This document shows positions 22,687-29,035 of a DNA stretch of 33,069 nucleotides, one piece after another. A program made the position numbers and the translations under genes. How positions within the stretch are numbered: position 1 is the first letter of the stretch; every line of letters starts with the position of its first letter. The notes under the pieces were generated by a model. It saw nothing but the letters and a program-made list of their open reading frames with translations, did no database searches and was not told the DNA's origin. The DNA is from JBMNSK01 sp050945155 (GTDB lineage Bacteria; Actinomycetota; Coriobacteriia; Coriobacteriales; Eggerthellaceae), in assembly GCA_050945155.1 (NCBI GenBank), contig JBMNSK010000013.1:1-33069 (forward strand), written 5' to 3'.

Positions 22687-23109
22687 ATGAGCCAAGATCT
22701 GGTGAGGTTTTCTATTGCCATGCCCGAAGACCTCTTGGTGAGGTTTGATGCGTTCGTCGCTCGGCGAGGCGTTGCGAAAAACCGGAGCGAGGTAATTCGC
22801 GACCTCGTTCGCGATGCCTTAGTTGAAGATGAGTGTGCTTCTCCGGAAAGCGAAGTGGTGGGGACGCTTACGCTTGAGTACAACCACCACGCTCACGATT
22901 TGCAAGAGAAGCTTCACGATATACAGCATGAATACTTCGAGTCAATCGTGTCGAACCTGCATATTCATCTCGACGAAGATAATTGTCTCGAAATCATCGT
23001 TTTGCGCGGAGAGTCTTTTATGGTGCGCACCATCGCAGACCGCATTATTGGCACTAAAGGTGTAAATCACGGCCAGCTGGTTCTTACTACGCCGCATGGC
23101 GGACAGTAG
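22687..23109 (+). CDS. nikR: Nickel-responsive transcriptional regulator NikR
   Basis: NikR is a ribbon-helix-helix repressor with a C-terminal ACT-like nickel-binding domain; with Ni(II) it binds DNA and limits nickel import or nickel enzyme genes. The N-terminus LVRFSIAMPEDLLVRFDAF is the ribbon-helix-helix, followed by the KNRSEVIRDLVRDAL helix. The nickel ligands are conserved: H81 in DIQHEY, H92 and H94 in LHIHLD, and C100 in NCLEII. GTLTLEYNHH and GTKGVNHGQL also match the family. The 140-residue length is standard. Its target operator was not identified here. hypE starts 15 bp downstream. Confidence 0.95.
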   Translation: MSQDLVRFSIAMPEDLLVRFDAFVARRGVAKNRSEVIRDLVRDALVEDECASPESEVVGTLTLEYNHHAHDLQEKLHDIQHEYFESIVSNLHIHLDEDNCLEIIVLRGESFMVRTIADRIIGTKGVNHGQLVLTTPHGGQ

Positions 23110-23124
23110 GTGAGGAGAGAAACT

Positions 23125-24147
23125 ATGGAAAAGACCGTAGTCCTTGGCCACGGTAGCGGCGGAACCATGATGCGAGAAATTATTGAAGAGGTTTTTTATA
23201 AAGCATACGGCTCCGACTTTTTACTTGAGGGTGATGATGCAGCGATTCTTCCTGGATGCAAGCCAAGGGAAAGAATTGCCTATTCAACCGACACCTTTGT
23301 GGTTGATCCTCATTTCTTTCCCGGTGGAGACATTGGCCGTCTTGCCGTGTGTGGCACGGTCAACGACGTTGCAACGAGCGGCGCTGACGTAAAGTATCTA
23401 AGTGTTGGCTTTGTGCTTGAAGAGGGCTATCCGCTTGAAGAGCTGCAACGCGTCTGCGCGTCTATGGCAGAAGCTGCGAAAGAAGCGGGTGTGCTGATTG
23501 TTACCGGCGACACTAAGGTTGTTCGCAAAGGACAAGGTGACGGAATTTATATCAACACAAGCGGCATTGGTATTATTCCTGCGGGGCGCGATGTAAGCGG
23601 AGCACATTGCCGGCCGGGAGATAAGGTTTTGGTAAGCGGGTCTATGGGAGACCACGGCATTACCATCATGAGTTGCCGCGAGTCCTTGTCTTTTCAGGCC
23701 GATATTCAAAGTGACGCAGCGCCTCTTAATACACTAATTGCGCAGGTTCTTGAAGCCGCGCCGGGGGTTCGTGCATTTCGAGATCCAACGCGCGGTGGTC
23801 TTGCTTCTACCCTCAATGAGTTTGCTAACCAATCCTATGTTCAAATTGAAGTGGAAGAGGAACGTATTCCTGTAAAGCCTGCAGTCAAAGGTGCCTGCGA
23901 AATGCTGGGGTATGACCCTCTCCAAGTTGCAAATGAGGGAAAGATTGTTTGTGTTGTCCGCGCGGAAGATGCAGATGCAGCACTCCAGGCCATGCGGAAC
24001 AATCCGCTTGGGAAGGATGCTGCGTGCATTGGAACCGTAGAAGAGCTTAGCCCGCAAACTGAACCGCGCGTTATCTTAGAGAACGCTTTCGGCGGGCGGC
24101 GCATTCTTGACATGTTGGTTGGTGAACAACTTCCCCGTATTTGTTAG
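23125..24147 (+). CDS. hypE: Hydrogenase maturation protein HypE (carbamoyl dehydratase)
   Basis: HypE dehydrates the carbamoyl group supplied by HypF on its terminal cysteine to thiocyanate, forming the CN ligands of [NiFe]-hydrogenase. The 340-residue product has the AIR-synthase-like ATP-binding motif EGDDAAIL, DTFVVDPHFFPGGDIG, VNDVATSGAD, and the terminal PRIC whose Cys is the carbamoyl acceptor. That terminal motif separates HypE from SelD, ThiL and PurM relatives. The ATG at 23125 follows GAGGAGAGA. It is in an operon with nikR. No hypABCDF or hydrogenase gene is in this window, so partners must lie elsewhere. Confidence 0.95.
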   Translation: MEKTVVLGHGSGGTMMREIIEEVFYKAYGSDFLLEGDDAAILPGCKPRERIAYSTDTFVVDPHFFPGGDIGRLAVCGTVNDVATSGADVKYLSVGFVLEEGYPLEELQRVCASMAEAAKEAGVLIVTGDTKVVRKGQGDGIYINTSGIGIIPAGRDVSGAHCRPGDKVLVSGSMGDHGITIMSCRESLSFQADIQSDAAPLNTLIAQVLEAAPGVRAFRDPTRGGLASTLNEFANQSYVQIEVEEERIPVKPAVKGACEMLGYDPLQVANEGKIVCVVRAEDADAALQAMRNNPLGKDAACIGTVEELSPQTEPRVILENAFGGRRILDMLVGEQLPRIC

Positions 24148-24180
24148 ATTCGGTCTTTCTGTGTTTGTCGGCCGATGACC

Positions 24181-24234
24181 GCTCGCAGGAAAGTCGAAGA
24201 TTTTTTCTATTCTCGTATACAAAGCGAGCTTTCC
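24181..24234 (+). other. Possible pseudoknot-forming leader between hypE and the ferredoxin gene
   Basis: In the 156-bp gap GCTCGC (24181-24186) is complementary to GCGAGC (24224-24229), and GGAAAG (24188-24193), inside that loop, is complementary to CTTTCC (24229-24234). The order would allow an H-type pseudoknot with 5-6-bp stems sharing one base. No ORF is seen in the gap. Confidence 0.25.
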
Positions 24235-24303
24235 GTGGTATTTTGCGCATAGATAGAAGGGCTCCGTGAGTGGCCTAAGAGTACGGAAAGAGAGGAGGAC
24301 GCC

Positions 24304-24492
24304 GTGGCACATCCAATTATCAGCGCCGACGAGTGCATCGGCTGCGGCATTTGCGTGGATATCTGCCCGCAAGAGGTTTTGGAGGTCGTAAACGGTGTTG
24401 CGAGTCCTGTTAATGAGGATTCTTGCATAGCATGTGGTGACTGCTTGGAAGAATGTCCAATGGGGGCAATTACCGAGATTGCCGAGGACTAG
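24304..24492 (+). CDS. 2[4Fe-4S] ferredoxin
   Basis: This 62-residue electron carrier has two complete CxxCxxCxxxCP motifs: C11, C14, C17, C21 and C41, C44, C47, C51. It is a clostridial-type low-potential ferredoxin, with ligands in CIGCGICVDICP and CIACGDCLEECP. It starts at a GTG with GAGGAGGA upstream. It lies 156 bp after hypE, so either a distal operon member or separately transcribed. It would suit electron transfer with hydrogenase or other Fe-S enzymes. A strong terminator follows at 24530. Confidence 0.94.
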   Translation: MAHPIISADECIGCGICVDICPQEVLEVVNGVASPVNEDSCIACGDCLEECPMGAITEIAED

Positions 24493-24529
24493 TCGGCTAG
24501 ATACTCACTAAGCAATTGCTGAAAAACAT

Positions 24530-24566
24530 GAGGATTCCGCGTATTGGCGCGGGGTCCTCTTTTTTT
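24530..24566 (+). terminator. Rho-independent terminator after the ferredoxin gene
   Basis: GAGGATTCCGCG pairs with CGCGGGGTCCTC over 12 bp (two G-T pairs), followed by seven Ts. It separates the nickel/hydrogenase genes from the chaperone operon. Confidence 0.92.
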
Positions 24567-24644
24567 GTTTAGCCTGTTCAGATACCTTTTCTTCCATTCA
24601 TTCGTCTGAAAGATTACATAATATAAACAGTATAAGATAAATAA

Positions 24645-24665
24645 CTTGACATACAGAGACTCAGA
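24645..24665. promoter_or_regulatory. HAIR-like HspR operator on the dnaK promoter
   Basis: CTTGACA-N7-ACTCAGA has the exact half-site spacing of the HAIR consensus (CTTGAGT-N7-ACTCAAG), with two mismatches per arm. The left arm contains the -35 hexamer, so bound HspR would block RNA polymerase. hspR is in the same operon. Confidence 0.7.
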
Positions 24666-24674
24666 TTTTATTCT
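24646..24674 (+). promoter_or_regulatory. dnaK: Sigma-70-type promoter of the dnaK operon
   Basis: Perfect TTGACA (24646-24651) and TATTCT (24669-24674) are 17 bp apart. Transcription would begin near 24681, leaving a leader of about 100 bases that contains two hairpins. Confidence 0.8.
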
Positions 24675-24689
24675 GACACTGTAAAAAGA

Positions 24690-24745
24690 AACCGCGCGAG
24701 CGGTTCTTCTTGTTGTTATGGGAAAAACGCGAAAGCGCGAATCCC
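24690..24745 (+). other. Structured 5' leader of dnaK
   Basis: AACCGC-GCGA-GCGGTT (24690-24705) is a hairpin with a four-base loop. GGGA...TCCC (24720-24745) encloses CGCG-AAAG-CGCG. Both lie between promoter and Shine-Dalgarno (AGAGGAAA). They may stabilise the mRNA or respond to temperature; no test is possible here. Confidence 0.4.
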
Positions 24746-24784
24746 ACGGAATGAGAAAAAATCGTTGGAAGAGAGGAAATAAAA

Positions 24785-26713
24785 ATGGCAAAGATTTTAG
24801 GAATTGACTTGGGCACCACCAATTCCGCGATGGCGGTAATGGAGGGCAGCGAGCCAGAGATTTTGGTCAACGCCGAAGGCGACCGCACCACTCCTTCTGT
24901 TGAAGGTTTTCGTAAAGACGGCGAGCGTGTTGTTGGCAAGGCGGCCAAGAACCAGGCAGTAACGAACCCAGAAAACACCATTTCGTCCATCAAGCGTTTT
25001 ATTGGTCGTGCATATGACGAAACAGCCGAAGAGCGCAAGACTGTAAGCTACAAGGTTGAAAAGGGAAAGGACGGTCGTTCGGTCGTAAACATCGAGGGTA
25101 AGGATTACACCCCCGAAGAGGTTTCAGCCATGGTTTTGCAGAAACTAAAGAACGACGCCGAAAAACAGCTGGGCGGTCCTGTTACCCAGGCCGTTATTAC
25201 CGTACCTGCTTACTTTAATGACGCCCAACGTCAGGCAACGAAGGACGCAGGCAAAATTGCCGGTCTTGAGGTACTGCGCATCATCAACGAGCCAACGGCT
25301 GCAGCACTTGCCTATGGTCTTGATAAGACGAATAAAGATCAAAAGATTTTGGTCTTCGACCTTGGAGGTGGCACCTTCGACGTGTCCATCCTTGAGTTGG
25401 GCGACGGCGTATTTGAAGTAGCTTCTACTGCTGGTGATAACCACTTAGGTGGCGATGACTGGGATCAACGTATTATCGATTGGCTGGCTGACAAATTTAA
25501 GGCAGACAACAATATTGATCTTCGTCAGGACAAGATGGCACTGCAGCGTCTGAAGGAAGCAGCTGAGAAGGCAAAGATGGAACTTTCATCTACTACTCAG
25601 GCAAATATTAACCTTCCATTCATTACGGCAGATGCATCGGGTCCGAAGCACTTGGACTACACCATTACCAGGACTGACTTTGAGCGCATTACGCGTGACT
25701 TGCTTGACCGTTGCCGCAAGCCTGTCGAGCAGGCACTTGCTGATGCAAACTTAAGCGCAAGCGATATTGACGAGGTTATTTTGGTCGGCGGTTCTACGCG
25801 TATGCCTGCCGTACAAGAGTTGGTAAAGAACTTGACCGGTAAGCAGCCGAATATGTCGGTGAACCCCGATGAGGTAGTTGCTATGGGCGCAGCTGTTCAA
25901 GGTGGCGTTCTGGCTGGCGATGTTGAAGGCATTCTCCTTTTGGACGTAACGCCTCTGTCCTTGGGTGTTGAAACCTTAGGTGGCGTTATGAACAAGATGA
26001 TTGAGAGGAATACCACCATTCCAGCTCGCAAGACAGAAATTTATACCACCGCTGCAGACAACCAGACCTCTGTTGAGATTCATGTTCTGCAGGGCGAGCG
26101 CGAACTTGCTCGGGATAACAAGACGCTTGGTCGTTTCCAATTAAGTGGTATCCCGGCAGCACGTCGTGGCGTTCCGCAAATTGAAGTGACCTTCGATATC
26201 GATGCGAACGGTATTGTGAATGTTTCTGCTAAGGACCTGGGTACAGGCCAGCAGCAGCAGATTACGATTTCCGGTAGCACGGCGCTTAACGACGATGAGG
26301 TTGAGCGCATGGTTAAGGATGCTGAAGTCCATGCTGAGGAAGACCGCAAGCGTAAGGAAGAAATTGAACTGAAGAATAATGCGAGCTCGCTTGTAAGCGC
26401 AACCGAGCAGACGCTGCAGGAGCTTGGTGACAAAGCACCAGCAGACTCCAAGAAGGAAGCGGAGGATGCAATTGCCGAAACCAAGTCAGCACTCGAAAGC
26501 GATGACCTCGATGCTATTAAGGCAGCTACTGAGAAGTTGCAACAAGCAGGTTATAAGCTCGCTGAAGTTGTGTATTCAAACCAGCAGGCTCAGGCTGGAG
26601 CCGCAGGTGCGCCTGGTGCAGATACAAGTGCGTCTCAGGCCGCAGGCAATGACGACACAATCGAAGCTGATTATGAAGTAGTAGACAACGACGACGATAA
26701 GGAAGAGAAGTAA
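24785..26713 (+). CDS. dnaK: Molecular chaperone DnaK (Hsp70)
   Basis: DnaK binds unfolded segments in an ATP-driven cycle with DnaJ and GrpE. The 642-residue product starts AKILGIDLGTTNSAMAV and has the phosphate-binding loops DLGTTNS (8-14) and VFDLGGGTFDVS, the IINEPTAAALAYG adenosine motif and the VGGSTRMPAVQ segment. The substrate-binding domain and lid follow, ending with a low-complexity Ala/Gly/Gln tail and DDKEEK. The N-terminal ATPase lacks the extra segment of Gram-negative DnaK, as in Gram-positive proteins. grpE begins 5 bp after the stop, so the operon continues. Confidence 0.98.
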   Translation: MAKILGIDLGTTNSAMAVMEGSEPEILVNAEGDRTTPSVEGFRKDGERVVGKAAKNQAVTNPENTISSIKRFIGRAYDETAEERKTVSYKVEKGKDGRSVVNIEGKDYTPEEVSAMVLQKLKNDAEKQLGGPVTQAVITVPAYFNDAQRQATKDAGKIAGLEVLRIINEPTAAALAYGLDKTNKDQKILVFDLGGGTFDVSILELGDGVFEVASTAGDNHLGGDDWDQRIIDWLADKFKADNNIDLRQDKMALQRLKEAAEKAKMELSSTTQANINLPFITADASGPKHLDYTITRTDFERITRDLLDRCRKPVEQALADANLSASDIDEVILVGGSTRMPAVQELVKNLTGKQPNMSVNPDEVVAMGAAVQGGVLAGDVEGILLLDVTPLSLGVETLGGVMNKMIERNTTIPARKTEIYTTAADNQTSVEIHVLQGERELARDNKTLGRFQLSGIPAARRGVPQIEVTFDIDANGIVNVSAKDLGTGQQQQITISGSTALNDDEVERMVKDAEVHAEEDRKRKEEIELKNNASSLVSATEQTLQELGDKAPADSKKEAEDAIAETKSALESDDLDAIKAATEKLQQAGYKLAEVVYSNQQAQAGAAGAPGADTSASQAAGNDDTIEADYEVVDNDDDKEEK

Positions 26714-26718
26714 GAATA

Positions 26719-27483
26719 ATGGCCGAAGCAAAAACGCCCCACGGTGACAACGAAGAGCGTAGCGAGGCCAAGAGCAGGAATATTCCTATCGATGGACCTG
26801 GCGACGACGCTCAAGAAAACAAAGATGCCGACGCCACGGCCAAAAAGGCGTCAGAGAGATCTTCCGTAGTTGAGGAGGCCGAGGAAATCTTGGCCTCCGA
26901 GGAAGCTGCAGAAGATGCAGGCGACGGCAAGGATGCAGACGAAACAGGCGAGGGAAGCGAAAACGGAACTCAAAAAGCATCCGAAGGCGATCCGCTTGCC
27001 GAAGCGCAAGCACAAGCAGCGGAGTGGCAGGATAAGTTTATGCGCCTTCATGCTGAGTGGGATACCTACCGGCGGCGCATGAACGAGCAGCGCGAAACCG
27101 AAAAAGCTCGTGCTGCAGAAGGGCTTGTTTCAAGCCTGATACCGGTCTTAGACGACTTTGAGCGAACGATTGCATATGCAAGCGAAAACGGGACCAAAGG
27201 TCTTCTCGAAGGAGTCGAAGCCGTCCATGCAAAACTGATAGACGTCTTCGCCTCCCAGGGTGTTGAAGTTATTAACCCTGAAGGCGAGGCTTTCGATGCC
27301 CTTGAGGCGCAGGCAGTAGCCACGGTAGAGGATACCGAGGTGCCTGAGGAGACGGTAAACGAGGTTTACCAAAAGGGCTATCGCATGGGATCGAAAGTTC
27401 TCCGGCCAGCAATGGTGACGGTTACAACAGGAGGACCCAAAAGAGAGAGTCCTCAAGAAGAGGAAGATGAAACCGAGGAATAG
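26719..27483 (+). CDS. grpE: Nucleotide exchange factor GrpE
   Basis: GrpE releases ADP from DnaK. The 254-residue product has the long coiled coil (about 93-135, ending RRRMNEQRETEKARA), the LIPVLDDFERTI segment, and the C-terminal beta domain with EVYQKGYRMGSKVLRPAMVTV. Its first about 90 residues are an acidic, Ala/Glu/Asp-rich extension, longer than usual. The family's common HEA motif reads EAQAVAT here. It overlaps no neighbour; a hairpin lies between it and dnaJ. Confidence 0.95.
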   Translation: MAEAKTPHGDNEERSEAKSRNIPIDGPGDDAQENKDADATAKKASERSSVVEEAEEILASEEAAEDAGDGKDADETGEGSENGTQKASEGDPLAEAQAQAAEWQDKFMRLHAEWDTYRRRMNEQRETEKARAAEGLVSSLIPVLDDFERTIAYASENGTKGLLEGVEAVHAKLIDVFASQGVEVINPEGEAFDALEAQAVATVEDTEVPEETVNEVYQKGYRMGSKVLRPAMVTVTTGGPKRESPQEEEDETEE

Positions 27484-27491
27484 AAACTTTG

Positions 27492-27524
27492 CAAGGGCGG
27501 GCGCGAAAAGGTGGTCCGCCCTTG
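27492..27524 (+). other. Intra-operon hairpin between grpE and dnaJ
   Basis: CAAGGGCGG and CCGCCCTTG form a perfect 9-bp stem with a 15-base loop, followed by TTGTAAAA and not by a T-run. It may be a processing or attenuation site that lowers dnaJ-hspR expression relative to dnaK. Confidence 0.55.
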
Positions 27525-27570
27525 TTGTAAAACCGCAGAGGCGGGAATTTAAGAGAGTGAGGTGGGACGT

Positions 27571-28512
27571 ATGGCAGTAAAACCGGATTATTACAAAACG
27601 CTTGGCGTTCCACGCACCGCAACGACAGATGAAATTAAAAAAGCATTTCGCCGACTTGCACGCAAGTATCACCCCGATGCTGGTGGAAGCGAAGCGAAAT
27701 TTAAGGAATTAAACGAGGCCTATGAGGTTCTTTCGGACGATAAAAAGCGAAAGCTTTACGACCAGTATGGAACAGCCTCCGCGCAGGAAATTCCTCGTGG
27801 ATGGAATGGCCAAGGTGTAAACATCAACGACATCTTCGGTGGTGTAGGAGGGTTTGGCTCTTGGGCCGAAATCCTTGAGAGCATGCGCCGAGGGGAAGGT
27901 GCGTTTGGAACCGAGTGGAACTTTGGTGGCGATGGGTTTTCTCAGGCACAAGCTCACTCGCAAAAAGGCAGGGATACTGCCGTTACGCTTCCTGTTAGTT
28001 TTGAGGAAGCGTTTAGCGGGTGTCGAAAGCGGGTAACCCTGAGGATTCCGGGAAAAGCTGACAAAGAAACCATTGATGTTTCCGTGCCAGCTGGTGCCGT
28101 TGACGGCGGAAGAGTGCGCCTGAAAGGAAAGGGCGAGCCTGGCATAAACGGCGGGCCTGCCGGCGACTTGTTGGTAACGACGCGTATCAAAGACCATCCT
28201 TATTTTTCACGTGATGGGGCTGACGTCATTATTGATGTACCGATAACGGTCGCAGAGGCAGCCCTGGGAGAAAGTGTTGTTGTGCCGGCCCCCGATGGAA
28301 CAAAGGTAAAAATTAAAGTTCCAGCGGGAACGCAGGACAATACAACGCTTCGTGTTCGGGGCAAAGGAGCTCCGCGCGTTAAAGGCACCGGAAACGGCGA
28401 TTTACAGGTGCACGTCAAAGTTCTTGTTCCAAAAGACATGAACGAAAGACAGCGTCAAGCGATGGAAAGCTTTAAAGAGGCAACAACAAAGAGCGTAAGG
28501 AATTGGAAATGA
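27571..28512 (+). CDS. dnaJ: DnaJ-family co-chaperone, class B (no zinc finger)
   Basis: This is the J-protein of the dnaK operon, stimulating DnaK ATPase through its J domain. The N-terminal J domain (about 1-67) has HPD at 34-36 in RKYHPDAGG. A Gly/Phe-rich region follows (about 85-130). The two beta-barrel C-terminal substrate-binding domains follow directly: VSVPAGAVDGGRVRLKGKGE and IKVPAGTQDNTTLRVRGKGA. The four CxxCxGxG zinc motifs of classical DnaJ are absent, so it is class B/CbpA-like. The ATG at 27571 has GAGGTGGG upstream; a GTG at 27562 is less likely. hspR overlaps its stop codon. Confidence 0.93.
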   Translation: MAVKPDYYKTLGVPRTATTDEIKKAFRRLARKYHPDAGGSEAKFKELNEAYEVLSDDKKRKLYDQYGTASAQEIPRGWNGQGVNINDIFGGVGGFGSWAEILESMRRGEGAFGTEWNFGGDGFSQAQAHSQKGRDTAVTLPVSFEEAFSGCRKRVTLRIPGKADKETIDVSVPAGAVDGGRVRLKGKGEPGINGGPAGDLLVTTRIKDHPYFSRDGADVIIDVPITVAEAALGESVVVPAPDGTKVKIKVPAGTQDNTTLRVRGKGAPRVKGTGNGDLQVHVKVLVPKDMNERQRQAMESFKEATTKSVRNWK

Positions 28513-28907
28513 ACGAGAACAGAGACAGAAACAGACCGGTCTACATGATTGGTGTAGCCGCAGAGCTAGCTGGGGTTCATCCACAGACCTTACGTGCTTA
28601 TGAGCAAAAAGGTTTGGTGACCCCACAGCGCACCAGCGGTAATACCCGCATGTATTCGCAGGCCGATATTGAGCGACTTGAGCTTATTGGCGAGCTTACG
28701 AATGAGGGCATCAATCTGGCGGGCGTCATTCGCATCCTTGATTTACAAGGGCGCCTCGACGAACGCGATTCAGAGATTGATGACCTTCATAAGCGAGTTC
28801 GCCGACTGGCCGACCGTGTGCATGAACTCGAGACACGGGAAAACGTGACTTCTCTGGTAGAGGGAACGAGCACGGCGCTGGTTGTGCGTAAGGTTCACAA
28901 GATTTAG
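28509..28907 (+). CDS. hspR: Heat-shock repressor HspR (MerR family)
   Basis: HspR is a MerR-type repressor of the actinobacterial dnaK operon and clpB, binding HAIR operators. The 132-residue product has an N-terminal winged helix-turn-helix (YMIGVAAELAGVHPQTLRAY, then GLVTPQRTSGNTRMYSQADI) and a C-terminal helical coiled coil (about 85-115). The ATG at 28509 overlaps the dnaJ stop (ATGA) and AAGGA lies 7 bases upstream, indicating coupled translation. DnaK is known to act as co-repressor in Streptomyces, a family-based inference here. A HAIR-like site overlaps the dnaK -35 box. Confidence 0.94.
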   Translation: MNENRDRNRPVYMIGVAAELAGVHPQTLRAYEQKGLVTPQRTSGNTRMYSQADIERLELIGELTNEGINLAGVIRILDLQGRLDERDSEIDDLHKRVRRLADRVHELETRENVTSLVEGTSTALVVRKVHKI

Positions 28908-28951
28908 TGAACAAGAAAGCTCAACGAAGGAATTAATTGAAAAAAGAATAG

Positions 28952-28982
28952 CTTGCGGCAAAGCAAGTAAGAATATGCCGCA
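28952..28982 (+). other. Mutually exclusive hairpins in the clpB leader
   Basis: CTTGC (28952-28956) can pair with GCAAG (28963-28967). Alternatively TGCGGCA (28954-28960) can pair with TGCCGCA (28976-28982). The two share bases and cannot form together. They lie in the 128-bp gap between hspR and clpB, upstream of a strong GAAGGAGAGAAGG Shine-Dalgarno region. No other gene is present in the gap. Confidence 0.45.
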
Positions 28983-29035
28983 GGGAAAAATATTAAGAGG
29001 GAAAACAACATAACCCTCATGAAGGAGAGAAGGTT

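Noticed and set aside
28208..28213. CACGTG core inside dnaJ resembling a parS site
   Set aside because: Only the core and a few flanking bases match; the outer arms of the palindrome are not conserved. The same applies to CACGTG at 5338 and 32534.
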